Shown: positions 19,004-28,289, counted from the stretch's first letter. The stretch: 64,000 nucleotides of DNA from an uncultured Campylobacter sp. (GCA_900539255.1 UQBJ01000005.1:9325-73324); one strand, 5' to 3'. The notes: generated by a model not told the origin, from the sequence alone. Program-made: numbers and translations.

Positions 19004-19141
19004 TTAGCCAAAAAAGCGAGCAAAAAAGCCTTTGATTTTTGCCAAAAACGACTCCCAAAAATTCGCCTTTTGACACTGCCCCAAAGCGTCAAACACAAAA
19101 GAATTCAAATCGTTTTTCTCTTGCGCGGTAAGATTTTTCAT
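19004..19141 (-). CDS. 45-residue small protein with amphipathic C-terminus
   Basis: A short ORF (start MKNLTAQEKNDLNSF) with its own TATAAT box at 19173-19178 and an AGAAGG ribosome site seven bases before the ATG. The C-terminal part, FWESFLAKIKGFFARFFG, is aromatic, basic and amphipathic, the kind of helix that lies on or in a membrane. A terminator hairpin follows. I recognise no family. Possible roles are a membrane-associated regulator, a type I toxin or a signalling peptide; none is shown by the sequence. Confidence 0.6.
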   Translation of the reverse strand: MKNLTAQEKNDLNSFVFDALGQCQKANFWESFLAKIKGFFARFFG

Positions 19142-19172
19142 TTTCAAACCTTCTTTCTCAAATGTAGAGCCG

Positions 19173-19178
19173 ATTATA
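19173..19178 (-). promoter_or_regulatory. -10 box of the 45-residue gene
   Basis: TATAAT on the minus strand (GCTATAATC), 32 bases before the ATG at 19141. Confidence 0.55.
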
Positions 19179-19335
19179 GCATAAAATTTACATTTTGAGA
19201 GTGAAATTTAAATTTTTTTGAATTTTTTGCCTTTTGCTTGATGAATTTAAAAAACAAGCCCTAAAAAATCAAATTTAAGGCATAAAAATTTGCAAAATTA
19301 TGTCGATATTTAGCGAAATTTGCACGGAGGCTAAA

Positions 19336-20562
19336 ATGCTTAATTTTATAAATTCTCACTCAAACTATGCTTATACAAATGTTTCAAAAGTAAATTCAAA
19401 CACAACAAATTCAGCCCTTGCAAATAGCACAAATTCAACCCAAAATTCAAATTTTGCCAAAGAAAAAAGCCAAGCCACAAGTGAAATTTTAGGCTATGGC
19501 GTGGATAATGATGGCTTTTTCACACAGGATTTTAACGAAGCGGCAAGCATACCAAAAAGCTTTAAAATCCACGCCAAACAAATCAAATCTTTTTACGACA
19601 CTTTCACAAGCTTTATACCCACGCACAACAGCATCGACATAGCCAAAACGCTAGGCAACGCCTACAAAGCCTTTGAAAGCGAAATGGGGACAAATTTACA
19701 GCAAAATTACAGCGCAGATGAATTTGCGCGTTTAAGTGCCACAAACAAGCGTTTGAGCGACAAACTGAACTCCATAAACGCCCTACAAAATGAGCTTGAC
19801 AAACAAGGCTTGAAAGCCGAAAGTATCGATTTTGGAGCATTTTTAAGCCCAAACACACTCAGCCCATACACGCAAGATGAGCGCATCGACAAAAGCGCAC
19901 TTTTCGCCCTTTATATCAACAGCGATTTCATCGAGGGCGAGGTAAATATGTATGGCAAGATAATGGGGCTTGACAAAACGATGAGTAAGGCGCAGGTGCA
20001 AGAGCTGCAAAATTTCATCAACGACAACCAAATCGCTGGGCTTTTAGGCGTGGGCGCAAATCCTTCTGGCTTTGAAAATATAATGCGAGCGAGTGATTTA
20101 AGCATAGCTGAATTTAAAGAAAAATGGCTTGAATTTAAGGCGCAAGCGGAGAAAAAATTTGAGCTGACTAATGCAAATAAAACGCAAAGCACAGGGCAAA
20201 ATTCAGGCGCAAATTTACAGAATTTGAGCATAAATTTGACACAAAATGAAAACGAGCAAAACTTGGCGCAAAAACGCTCACCGATACAAGTAACGAGCAA
20301 AAGTCAAACTTACACAGACTCATACTTTGCTAAATACAAAGGCATTTTAGAGGACGCACAAAAAGAGCAAATGTTTGAAATTTTATTTGGCGTAAATTTA
20401 AGCAAGGCGGGCAAAAATGGCGTTTTAAATGGCGCGAATTTAAACAATGAAATTTCAAATAGCGGTTTTTCTGGCGCAAACGGCACGGGCTTAAACACAA
20501 CTTTGATGAGCTTAAATTTAAGCAAAATTAAGCCCTTAAATAAAGTGGATATAAAGGCGTGA
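19336..20562 (+). CDS. Probable flagellum-dependent secreted protein (Cj0814-like)
   Basis: 408 residues with no signal peptide or membrane segment. The N-terminus is rich in Asn, Ser and Thr (about residues 8-48), like unstructured secretion signals of type III substrates, then a conserved-looking LGYGVDNDGFFTQDFNEAA block and long helical regions. It resembles C. jejuni Cj0814-type proteins exported through the flagellum; this is from memory of the family, not a search. ATG 19336 has a perfect GGAGG; the open frame begins at 19300. It is convergent with the helicase gene. In the gap 20563-20854 I see no gene. Confidence 0.6.
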   Translation: MLNFINSHSNYAYTNVSKVNSNTTNSALANSTNSTQNSNFAKEKSQATSEILGYGVDNDGFFTQDFNEAASIPKSFKIHAKQIKSFYDTFTSFIPTHNSIDIAKTLGNAYKAFESEMGTNLQQNYSADEFARLSATNKRLSDKLNSINALQNELDKQGLKAESIDFGAFLSPNTLSPYTQDERIDKSALFALYINSDFIEGEVNMYGKIMGLDKTMSKAQVQELQNFINDNQIAGLLGVGANPSGFENIMRASDLSIAEFKEKWLEFKAQAEKKFELTNANKTQSTGQNSGANLQNLSINLTQNENEQNLAQKRSPIQVTSKSQTYTDSYFAKYKGILEDAQKEQMFEILFGVNLSKAGKNGVLNGANLNNEISNSGFSGANGTGLNTTLMSLNLSKIKPLNKVDIKA

Positions 20563-20854
20563 GTTTTAAAAATTTAAATTGTCGTTTGAATTTTTTGAAT
20601 TTAGGCTTAAAATTAGGCTTTTAAAATGTGGATTTTGCGACTTTTGTGTCGTTGCAAATAAATGTTAGCAAGTAATGAGACAATTTATCACAAATCATCA
20701 TTGAAAGCAAATTTAAATGGTAAATTCTACTACTCATCATCGCAAGCCATTTTCACAAAAAACGGCGTGGCAATCTATGCAAATTTGGGGTTTTGGCGGT
20801 GGAATTTTTTTGGTGTGTGGGTTTTGCTTTTGGGCAGAATTTTTGAAATGTCTG

Positions 20855-22876
20855 TCATTGCAAACAAATCACCTTTTCCAAAAACTCAGCCATTATAGTG
20901 CGCTCAATGCCCCCAAAATTCACGCCTACCTTGCCCTTGTGCGCGCCCACAACTCGCCCTATGCCAAAGATTTTATGCTTTACCAAATCGCCCTTTTTAA
21001 AAGGCTCGTTTGTGCGAATATGATTGATTTCACTTAAAAAATGACTTTTTCTCAATGGTTGAAACCGTCTTACATTGCACGAGCTTAAAAAAAGTTTCTT
21101 TTTTGCCCTTGTTATCGCCACATAGGCAAGTCTTCGCCCTTCTTCAATATCACTTTCACTTGGTTCAAAAGCGTCTTCGCCACGAAACATAGGAAAGAAA
21201 TTATCCTCTTCAAGTCCTATGAGAAAAACAGCGTCAAATTCAAGCCCCTTGCTCGCGTGTATGCTCATCAAATACACGCACTCACCCTCTAAGCCATCTT
21301 GGTCGCTTTGCAAAGAAATGTCATTTAAAAGCTCGTTGATACTTGAAATTTCGCCACTATCTACTTTTTCTTTAACATTAGCGTAAAATTCATTGATATT
21401 TCGCACTTTATTATCATCTCCGCTAATATCACTTTTATAGAATTCTTTGAGTTTTATTTTGTTCTCAAATTCATTTAAAAGTAACTTTATATCATCAATT
21501 TGACTTAAATACTCTATCGTATTGATAAATTTTTCCATTTCATTGTCAAGTTTTGCGCTAAAAAATTTCGTTCCTTGCAGGGCGCAAAGTGTCTCAAAAA
21601 GCGGTAAATTCAGCTCTTTTGCCTTACTTTGGAGCTTTTTAAAACTCGTTTCGCCAAAGGCGCGTTTGGGTTTGTTGATGATTCGTTTTAGCGAAAAATC
21701 ATCGTTGTGATTAAGCAAAAAGCGCAAATAAGCAATGATGTCTTTTATCTCAGCACGCTCATAAAAACGCATTCCGCTTAAAATTTTAAAAGGAATTCTT
21801 GCTTTCATCAACGCTTCCTCAAACGCAAGAGAAAGCGCATTTATACGATATAAAATCGCAATTTCACTAGGTCTAATCCCACTTTGCAAGAGTTCTTTTA
21901 TGTAAGAAACCACTTTCTTACTTTCTTCTTTTTCATTTTCATTTTCTAAAATTTCAATTTCATCGCCGTTTTCTTTTGTGCTGATGAGTATTTTTCCAAG
22001 CCTTTTTTTATTATGTGAGATAAGTGCATTTGCTGCTTTTAGTATAGTGTCTGTCGAGCGGTAGTTTTGTTCGAGTTTGACGAGTTTGACATTGTGAAAT
22101 TGCTTTTGAAAATTTAAGATATTTTCGATTTTTGCTCCGCGCCAAGCGTAAATGCTTTGGTCATCATCGCCTACCACAGCGATATTTTCGTGCGTGGTGC
22201 AAAGTTTTTGTAGAATTTGAAATTGCAATTCGTTCGTGTCTTGATACTCATCAACCATTATGTAGCGGTATTTTGCGCTTTGTTCTTTGGCGAAATTTTC
22301 ATCAGCGTTTAAAATGTTGTATGAAAGCAAAAGCAAGTCGTCAAAATCTACATAATTGTTTTTTAATAAAGCATTTTGATAAGCTTCATAATATGTCGGT
22401 TGATTTTGTAATTTTATTTTTTCGCTTTCATTTAAGGTATTATTTTTATAATTTGAGATTTCGTTCAGTATCGTTGAAGTGCGTGTTTTATCGTATTCAT
22501 ACATTATAGATTTGATAATTTTCTTTTGGTCGTCCGTGTCAATCACCACAAAATCATTCTTTCGCCCAAGTCTTTCAATGTAAAGGCGCAAAAACATAAG
22601 CCCAAATTTATGAAAAGTGCAAAGCAAGGGGTTTTGCCCAGCATTGTGCGTGAGTAAATTCAAAGCCCGCGTTCTCATCACGCTCGCGGCTTTGTTGGTG
22701 AAAGTAAGCGTGAGCGTGTTTGTCGCGGGAATGCCCACTTCATCGATGAGATAAGCAAGTCGCGTGGTGATGGTTTTGGTTTTGCCACTGCCCGCACCTG
22801 CTAAAATCAGCATAGCCCCGTCTATGTGGGCGGCTGCTTCTTGCTGAGCCTTGTTTAATCCCGCGAAAATACTCAT
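20855..22876 (-). CDS. UvrD/PcrA-type superfamily 1 DNA helicase
   Basis: 673 residues with all SF1A motifs in order: Walker A AGAGSGKTKT near residue 30, DEYQDTN (motif II), GDDDQSIYAWRGA (motif III), QNYRST (motif IV), SIHASKGLEFDAV (motif V) and VAITRAKKKL (motif VI). It unwinds DNA 3' to 5' in excision repair and conflict resolution. The C-terminal tail (KGDLVKHKIFGIGRVVG) is the Tudor-like module that binds RNA polymerase in PcrA/UvrD. Its ATG overlaps the TGA of the SspB-like gene (ATGA). uvrD, pcrA and rep cannot be separated with certainty. Confidence 0.95.
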   Translation of the reverse strand: MSIFAGLNKAQQEAAAHIDGAMLILAGAGSGKTKTITTRLAYLIDEVGIPATNTLTLTFTNKAASVMRTRALNLLTHNAGQNPLLCTFHKFGLMFLRLYIERLGRKNDFVVIDTDDQKKIIKSIMYEYDKTRTSTILNEISNYKNNTLNESEKIKLQNQPTYYEAYQNALLKNNYVDFDDLLLLSYNILNADENFAKEQSAKYRYIMVDEYQDTNELQFQILQKLCTTHENIAVVGDDDQSIYAWRGAKIENILNFQKQFHNVKLVKLEQNYRSTDTILKAANALISHNKKRLGKILISTKENGDEIEILENENEKEESKKVVSYIKELLQSGIRPSEIAILYRINALSLAFEEALMKARIPFKILSGMRFYERAEIKDIIAYLRFLLNHNDDFSLKRIINKPKRAFGETSFKKLQSKAKELNLPLFETLCALQGTKFFSAKLDNEMEKFINTIEYLSQIDDIKLLLNEFENKIKLKEFYKSDISGDDNKVRNINEFYANVKEKVDSGEISSINELLNDISLQSDQDGLEGECVYLMSIHASKGLEFDAVFLIGLEEDNFFPMFRGEDAFEPSESDIEEGRRLAYVAITRAKKKLFLSSCNVRRFQPLRKSHFLSEINHIRTNEPFKKGDLVKHKIFGIGRVVGAHKGKVGVNFGGIERTIMAEFLEKVICLQ

Positions 22877-23310
22877 TTTTTAAGGCTGTCTTTGTTTTTG
22901 GGGTTGTTTAAAAAGATATTCATCGAATTTTGTGCGCTTTTTTTCTCGCCGCCTTGATAAAAGCTAAAATTCACAAAAATAATGTCGTTTTCAACCTGAA
23001 TTTGCGTTATCGCACCCAAATCCACGCTCACAAAAGTGGCAAAGTCGTTTGGTCCAAAACCAGCGTGGAAAGTCATCTTAAATTTATCAAGCTCAATGCT
23101 CTCAAAGGTATAACCAGCCAGCACAAATAGCACCAAAGGGTTTTTGCTCGGGTCTAAATCCTTTGGCAACTGCGGCTCATAGCTGCAAAATTTGGTATTT
23201 GCCACAATGCTAAATTCGATTTTAAGCTCCATAAGCCTTGAAATAATCTCATAACAATGCCCTTGCATAAGGCTTATAAAGCCCTTGTCTTTAAGAATTT
23301 TTTCTATCAT
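22873..23310 (-). CDS. SspB-like protein (putative ClpXP adaptor fold)
   Basis: 145 residues. The pattern runs from an N-terminal helix (LMQGHCYEIISRLMELKIEF) through NPLVLFVLAGYTFESIELD and FHAGFGPNDFATFVSVDLGAI to a strand ending VNFSF. It matches the SspB layout: helix, then beta core with an FxARFG-like turn and a hydrophobic VPLxAI segment. SspB hands ssrA-tagged proteins to ClpXP. The short variable C-terminal tail ending NPKNKDSLKK could be a ClpX-binding peptide. The match is by eye. Coupling to a UvrD helicase gene is notable. Confidence 0.5.
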   Translation of the reverse strand: MIEKILKDKGFISLMQGHCYEIISRLMELKIEFSIVANTKFCSYEPQLPKDLDPSKNPLVLFVLAGYTFESIELDKFKMTFHAGFGPNDFATFVSVDLGAITQIQVENDIIFVNFSFYQGGEKKSAQNSMNIFLNNPKNKDSLKK

Positions 23311-23384
23311 TTTCGCCCCTTTTTGCCCACATATACTAGCATAAATTTTTTAACCAAACAAGCACAAAAGGCGAATTTAAAGGC

Positions 23385-25097
23385 TTATTTCAGTCTCAAA
23401 AACTCGCTTACTAGCTTTTCTATCTCTTTTACGCCAAGCTGCCAAAAATTTTTGTCCTCTATGTCAAAGCCAAAAAGCCCCACAAGCTCTTTTGGGCTTT
23501 TGCTGCCACCAAGGCTTAGCATTTGCAAGTAGCGCGCCTTAAAGTCCTTGCACTCGCCGCTTTTATAAAGCCCATAAAGTGCCAGCACCAAAAGTTGCGC
23601 GTAAGCATAAGCGTAGCAGTAAAAAGGCGTGTGGATAAAGTGCGGTATATAACTCCACCAAAGCCTATAATGCGGGCTTAGCTTGACGCTTTCGCCAAAC
23701 ATTTTTTTGCTCTCTTTAAGCCAAATTTCGCCAAATTCAGCCTCGCTCAGCTCGCCCTTGTGCGCGTGAATTTCGCGCTCAAAGGTTGTGAAATTGATTT
23801 GCCTGTAAAGCGTGGCAAAAATGTCTTCTAATTTCGCCGCATAAAGCCCGATAAGCTCGTCTTTTTTAAGCTCATTTTTCATAGAGTCAAAAACAAGCAT
23901 TTCAGCAAAGACAGAAGCCGTCTCAGCTGTGGTAAGCGGGGTGTCTTGGTTTAAAAAACTCACCTTGTAGCTTAAATTTTGATGAATAGCGTGTCCTAGC
24001 TCGTGCGCTAGGGTAAATAAATCCCGCCTGCGCCCCGTGAAATTCAGCATTACAAAGGGGTGCGCATCGCTTGTAGTGGAGTGCGAAAACGCCCCGCCTT
24101 GCTTGTTTGCGCTTGGATACACATCAACCCAGCCATTTTCAAACGCCCTTTTAGCCGTGCTTGCAAACTCGCTTGAAAAGGCTTCAAAGGCTTTAAGCAC
24201 GATTTTTTGGGCTTTTGGATACTCTATGCTTATGTCCTTGCCAACAGGCGCGTATCTGTCATAATCTTTAAGCGTTTTAAGCCCTAAAATTCGCTTTTTG
24301 CGCTCGTAAAAGGTGCTGACAAGATGAAAGTTTTTTTCAGTCGTTTCAATGAGCGAATCCACGCTCGTGCGCGAAATTTGGTTGCTTATGTGGCGCGCTT
24401 CTTCGGCGTTTGCGTATCCTCGCAGCTCATCAAGGCTCTTGCGCTCGGCTTTTATCATATTAAAAATATAGCTAAGAAGTGGGACATTTTTTTTCAAAAC
24501 CTTGCTAAACGCCTTTGCAGCGGCTTTTCTTTCCTTTCTGTTTGCGCTGTAAAGTTTGCTTAAAATCTCTTCTTCGCTCAAAATTTCGTCCCCAAAAGGC
24601 ACTTTTATGCGGCTCATCGTTTCATCAAAAAGTCGCCCAAAAGCACTTGCGCCCGTGCTTGACATAAAGAGCAAGATGCGTTCTTCTTTTTGGCTTAAAT
24701 TATGCTTTTTGTTTTTGATGAGATTTTGTAAGTAAAATTCATAGCCCACGCACTCTTTGATGAGCATTTGCGCCTTGTTTTGGCTGATTTGGCAAAATTC
24801 TAGCTCGAAAAAAAGCAGATTTTCCTCCGTTTTTTTGCACTCGTTTTCAAATTTCGCATACAAAGCGCCATTTGCCGTGTCCTTTGCAAAGCGCAAATAC
24901 GCATAGCTCATCACTTTGGCAACGCCACAAGCAATTTGCTCGAACTCTTTTAGGGCGTTTAAAAACTCCACGCTTTTAAGCTCGCCAAGCTTGTTTTCAT
25001 AAATGCCCCTAAATTTCTTTGAATGCTCTTGCAAAGCCTGCAAATACGCACTCGCACTTCTTTCACTCTCAAACAAATCCTTTAAATTCCACTGCAT
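23385..25097 (-). CDS. pepF: Oligoendopeptidase F (M3 metallopeptidase)
   Basis: 570 residues, normal for PepF/M3B. The zinc site HELGH begins at His365 (LAHELGHAIHQ), with the conserved downstream Glu in TTAETASVFAEM. It degrades oligopeptides in the cytoplasm. ATG 25097 follows AAAGGACAC; the upstream open frame to 25169 has no homologous look and is rejected. Transcribed alone, with a TATACT box at 25128-25133. Confidence 0.93.
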   Translation of the reverse strand: MQWNLKDLFESERSASAYLQALQEHSKKFRGIYENKLGELKSVEFLNALKEFEQIACGVAKVMSYAYLRFAKDTANGALYAKFENECKKTEENLLFFELEFCQISQNKAQMLIKECVGYEFYLQNLIKNKKHNLSQKEERILLFMSSTGASAFGRLFDETMSRIKVPFGDEILSEEEILSKLYSANRKERKAAAKAFSKVLKKNVPLLSYIFNMIKAERKSLDELRGYANAEEARHISNQISRTSVDSLIETTEKNFHLVSTFYERKKRILGLKTLKDYDRYAPVGKDISIEYPKAQKIVLKAFEAFSSEFASTAKRAFENGWVDVYPSANKQGGAFSHSTTSDAHPFVMLNFTGRRRDLFTLAHELGHAIHQNLSYKVSFLNQDTPLTTAETASVFAEMLVFDSMKNELKKDELIGLYAAKLEDIFATLYRQINFTTFEREIHAHKGELSEAEFGEIWLKESKKMFGESVKLSPHYRLWWSYIPHFIHTPFYCYAYAYAQLLVLALYGLYKSGECKDFKARYLQMLSLGGSKSPKELVGLFGFDIEDKNFWQLGVKEIEKLVSEFLRLK

Positions 25098-25127
25098 TTT
25101 GTGTCCTTTTTGATGATTTTTCTTAAA

Positions 25128-25133
25128 AGTATA
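25128..25133 (-). promoter_or_regulatory. -10 box of pepF
   Basis: TATACT on the minus strand in GCTATACTTTT, 31 bases before the pepF ATG. Confidence 0.5.
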
Positions 25134-25280
25134 GCAGATTGAATTAAATTTTGTAAATTCAAAGTGCATTTGACTTAAATTTTTTGCTAAAACGGAGAAA
25201 TTTAAAAGCTATTTTAAAGCAAAAATTTGCTAAATTTCACTCGGTTTTTGCTAAAATTTCGCTAAAATTCAAGGCGCAGT

Positions 25281-25420
25281 TCGCAAAAAAACATAAAACA
25301 TAAAAACAACAAAACAAAAGCACAACAAAAAAAAGACAAAGACTAAAAGCGTAAAAACAACAAAAAAACAAAAAACAAAGGCACAAAAAAAGTAAAAGCT
25401 AAAAATAAGGCAAACGGAGT
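25281..25420 (+). repeat. A-rich, T-depleted low-complexity leader
   Basis: Over 140 bases only about nine are T; most are A with scattered C and G in reiterated AAACAACAAAA and AAAGACAAAGAC units. It lies directly before the ribosome site of the antiporter gene, so it would form a long unstructured 5' untranslated leader. Confidence 0.65.
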
Positions 25421-25425
25421 AAAAT

Positions 25426-26601
25426 TTGATAGAAGATATCATTCATCAACAGACTTTAACCGACTTAAAAATCCTGCTCGCTGTGGCGTGCTGCTTGCTT
25501 TTTTCGCCATATCTGGCGAAATTTTTGCACCTGCCGACTTCTGCTATGGAAATCATTTTAGGCTCGCTCATAGCGACCTTTGGCTTTACCTTGCAAAGTG
25601 CGAATTTCGAGCTTTTGGCGAAAGTGGGCTTTTACTACTTAATGTTTATGGCGGGTATGAAGGTGAATTTGCGCGTGTATTTCACGCTTGGGCGGAGTTT
25701 TTTTAGGCGCACACTGCTTTATATCGTGCTTTTGTATGCTTTAAGTGGCGTTATCGTTTATATTTTCGGCGTTTCGCCCGTGTTTATCATCATCTTGCCC
25801 GTGATGAGCGTGGGGCTTTTGTCGATTTTGTTTAAAGAATTCGGCAAAAACTGCGAATGGCTCAACACCGCTATGCTCGTGGCTATCTTTGCTGAGGTTA
25901 TTTCTATCGTCCTACTTGCCATAGTTGGAGCGTTTTTACATAGTCAAAATGCCCTTGAAGTCGGCAAAAGCCTAGTGTATCTTTTTGTGTTTTTGATTTT
26001 GTGCTGGTTTGGCTTTAAGGCTTTGCGGGCGGTGTTTGTGTGGTATCCAAACCTGCGCACCATCATTATGCCGTGGCAGGACAAGGACGAAAAGGACATT
26101 CGCTTTTGTATGGGCATTTTTATACTCATCATCTGCGCGATGATTTTTTCGCGCCTTGAAATCGCGCTTGGTGCTTTTATCGCTGGGGCTTTCATCGCTA
26201 CATTTTTCAACCACAAAAAAGACTTAGAACACAAGCTCGCGGGCTTTGGCTTTGGCTTTTTGATACCGATTTTTTTCATCTACATAGGCTCGACTTTTGA
26301 CTTGAATTTGCTGCTTGATTTAGCCGTGCTTGAAAGCGCGCTTTTTATGTTTTTTGCTATGCTTGCGCTACGCCTTTGCGGTGCTTTGGTATTTTTGCGT
26401 AAATTTGGGGCGAAAAACACCCTGCTTTTCGCGCTTAGCCACTCGATGCCGCTCACCTTACTCATCGCCACGGCGACTCTGTCTTACAAGGCTGGTATCA
26501 TCAACCACACGCTTTACTCGGCGCTCATTTTAACGGCTTTGCTTGAAGCCGTGCTTGTGATGAGCGCGATTCGGCTCATTTTTTACCACAAAAAGCCCTA
26601 G
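25426..26601 (+). CDS. CPA2-family cation/proton antiporter (KefB-like)
   Basis: 391 residues with about 11-12 membrane segments and no C-terminal TrkA-N domain, so it is a core-only member of the CPA2 Na+(K+)/H+ exchangers. The HLPTSAMEIILGSLIATFGF segment fits the first helices of this family. The start is TTG 25426: CGGAG lies at proper spacing and no in-frame ATG fits. The cation is not predictable. The gene ends four bases into the convergent exported-protein gene. Confidence 0.82.
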   Translation: MIEDIIHQQTLTDLKILLAVACCLLFSPYLAKFLHLPTSAMEIILGSLIATFGFTLQSANFELLAKVGFYYLMFMAGMKVNLRVYFTLGRSFFRRTLLYIVLLYALSGVIVYIFGVSPVFIIILPVMSVGLLSILFKEFGKNCEWLNTAMLVAIFAEVISIVLLAIVGAFLHSQNALEVGKSLVYLFVFLILCWFGFKALRAVFVWYPNLRTIIMPWQDKDEKDIRFCMGIFILIICAMIFSRLEIALGAFIAGAFIATFFNHKKDLEHKLAGFGFGFLIPIFFIYIGSTFDLNLLLDLAVLESALFMFFAMLALRLCGALVFLRKFGAKNTLLFALSHSMPLTLLIATATLSYKAGIINHTLYSALILTALLEAVLVMSAIRLIFYHKKP

Positions 26602-27380
26602 TTTTCTAAATCCTGCACGACTTTGGCGAAGTATTCTTTGAGCTTTTCGCCTGTTTTGTTAGCGACAAAGGTGTATTTCTCGCGCCCGTCCTTAATGGGC
26701 GGGACTTTGAAGTTAAAGCGAAATCTTTTGTGCTGCACCGTTTTGTTGCCTTTTAAGCGCAAAATTTTGTAGCGCACATTGATATAAGCCATTTCTTGCG
26801 TGCCAAAAAACCAGCTTGTTTCGTCTTTAAGCAAGCACTCGTTAAACACCACAAGCAGTATGAATTCGGGCTTTTTGACATACATTCTGTCAAAACTTGT
26901 CTCCAAATCAAGAAGCGGGGAGATGAAAAACTGCTTTTCGTGCTCGTTTTTGTCAAGCTTTTTGAAATTCGCCGCCGTTTCGTAAAGGGTGTTGTTTTGG
27001 GTGTTTAAAAGCTGCACGCTTTTGTCTGAATTTGCCTCGTTGATGAATTTTTCAAAGATATTTTTCAAAAATTCATCGCCGCTTATGCTCAAATTCTCAA
27101 ATTCCAAGTGCAAATTCTCATTATAGCCCGCAAACAGCACGAAATCCTTGTCCGTGTCCTCATACTGCAAGTAAATGTCGTTTCTTGCAAGCTCGGCTGA
27201 GCTGTCAAAGAGCGGTTCTTTGGGCTTTGTGCTGATATCAACTTGCTGCAAGTCTATAAGCTCGAATTCCTCTGGCACATAAATTTTAATCACCATTTTG
27301 TGCGTGTATTCGTTGATGTCGCCCTCATCGGCAAAGGCGACAAAGGCAAGCAGCAAGGCGGCGAGTTTCACGGCTTTCAT
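26598..27380 (-). CDS. Exported protein, unknown function
   Basis: 260 residues with a short Sec signal peptide (MKAVKLAALLLAFVAFA, cleavage before DEGD). The mature protein is mixed alpha/beta with no motif I know. In C. jejuni a periplasmic protein gene (Cj1680c) occupies the same place next to cysQ and gltA, so this is probably its orthologue. It overlaps the end of the antiporter gene by four bases in a tail-to-tail arrangement. Confidence 0.75.
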   Translation of the reverse strand: MKAVKLAALLLAFVAFADEGDINEYTHKMVIKIYVPEEFELIDLQQVDISTKPKEPLFDSSAELARNDIYLQYEDTDKDFVLFAGYNENLHLEFENLSISGDEFLKNIFEKFINEANSDKSVQLLNTQNNTLYETAANFKKLDKNEHEKQFFISPLLDLETSFDRMYVKKPEFILLVVFNECLLKDETSWFFGTQEMAYINVRYKILRLKGNKTVQHKRFRFNFKVPPIKDGREKYTFVANKTGEKLKEYFAKVVQDLEN

Positions 27381-27452
27381 TTTTCCCCCAAAAAAATGGT
27401 TATTTTACAACAAAAAAGTGAATTTTTAAATTTCAAGGCGTTTAAATTTAGC

Positions 27453-28253
27453 TTAAATGATGATTTGCCTTGCGAATTTAGCTTGTGAAAGGGCGATAAA
27501 ATGCTCGCAAAGAAAGCCCTGCTCGTTGTAGCTTAAAAAATCATCGTCTTTACTCTTTGAATTTGCGGCGTTTTGCAAGGCTTGTGCGTTAAATTTCCCC
27601 ATAAAACCGCCACTTTGATTAAGCAAAAAGTCCCCAGCCGCTATGTCCCAAGAGTGCAAGTTTTCAAAGCGATGATAAACGCCCGCCTTGCCGTCAAGTA
27701 AGGCGATGAATTTAAGTGCAGAGCTGATTTTCGTGGGCGTAAGTGCGTTTTTAGCTAAAAATTCAGCATTTTTTTCGTTTGGGTGATGCACGCTTACCAA
27801 AGCGACATTTTTGTGCGCTTCAAAGTTGCCTACACAAAGGGGTTTGCCGTTTTTGTAAAGCACGCTTTCTTTGTGAGCGTAGTAAAGCTCATTTGTGCTT
27901 GGCTTAGCGATGACGGCTAAAATAGGGCGTTTGCGAGCAATCAACGCAACCAAAACGCAGTATTCATCGCTGCCCTTGATGAAACTCTTTGTCCCATCAA
28001 GCGGGTCGATGAGCCAAAAAGCGTCCAAATCCTTGCGTTTTTCATAGGCAAGTGGCTGTTCTTCTGAGCAAATGGCTAGCCCGCTTTGAGCGAGTTGGGC
28101 GCATAAAATTTCATTTGAAGCTAAATCCGCCGAGCTTAAAGGCGAGCCGTCATCTTTTTGCCAAATTTCAAGGTTTTTTTTCGCTGCCAAAATCGCCGCA
28201 CAAGCCTTTTGCGTGGCATTTAGCGCAAGGTTAAGCAAGAAGTTTAGGTTCAT
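27453..28253 (-). CDS. cysQ: CysQ-type 3'(2'),5'-bisphosphate nucleotidase (inositol monophosphatase family)
   Basis: 266 residues. Metal-binding motifs of the family are all visible: CSEEQP, WLIDPLDGTKSFIKG and SWDIAAGDFLL. CysQ hydrolyses pAp from sulfate assimilation and recycles it to AMP. DPLDGTKSFI with the following SDEYCV fits CysQ better than generic inositol phosphatases. It follows gltA by 36 bases on the same strand, the neighbourhood seen in C. jejuni. Confidence 0.87.
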   Translation of the reverse strand: MNLNFLLNLALNATQKACAAILAAKKNLEIWQKDDGSPLSSADLASNEILCAQLAQSGLAICSEEQPLAYEKRKDLDAFWLIDPLDGTKSFIKGSDEYCVLVALIARKRPILAVIAKPSTNELYYAHKESVLYKNGKPLCVGNFEAHKNVALVSVHHPNEKNAEFLAKNALTPTKISSALKFIALLDGKAGVYHRFENLHSWDIAAGDFLLNQSGGFMGKFNAQALQNAANSKSKDDDFLSYNEQGFLCEHFIALSQAKFARQIII

Positions 28254-28289
28254 TTTTTTCCTTTACTTCTTGCATTATAGCGATTTTGT

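Larger units (their letters stand above)
25098..25425. other. Divergent gap between pepF and the antiporter gene
   Basis: This 328-base gap holds the pepF promoter on the minus strand and, on the plus strand, a GCTAAAATT promoter-like pair near 25255-25268 followed by a 140-base A-rich leader (25281-25420). No ORF is seen. Confidence 0.6.

Noticed and set aside
20662..21037. Short plus-strand frames before the UvrD gene end
   Set aside because: Overlap the antisense of the helicase end and each other in different frames; no ribosome site.
25281..25420. A-rich tract as a CRISPR or tandem-repeat array
   Set aside because: Units such as AAACAACAAAA are irregular in length and spacing with no unique spacers, so it is low-complexity DNA and not an array.
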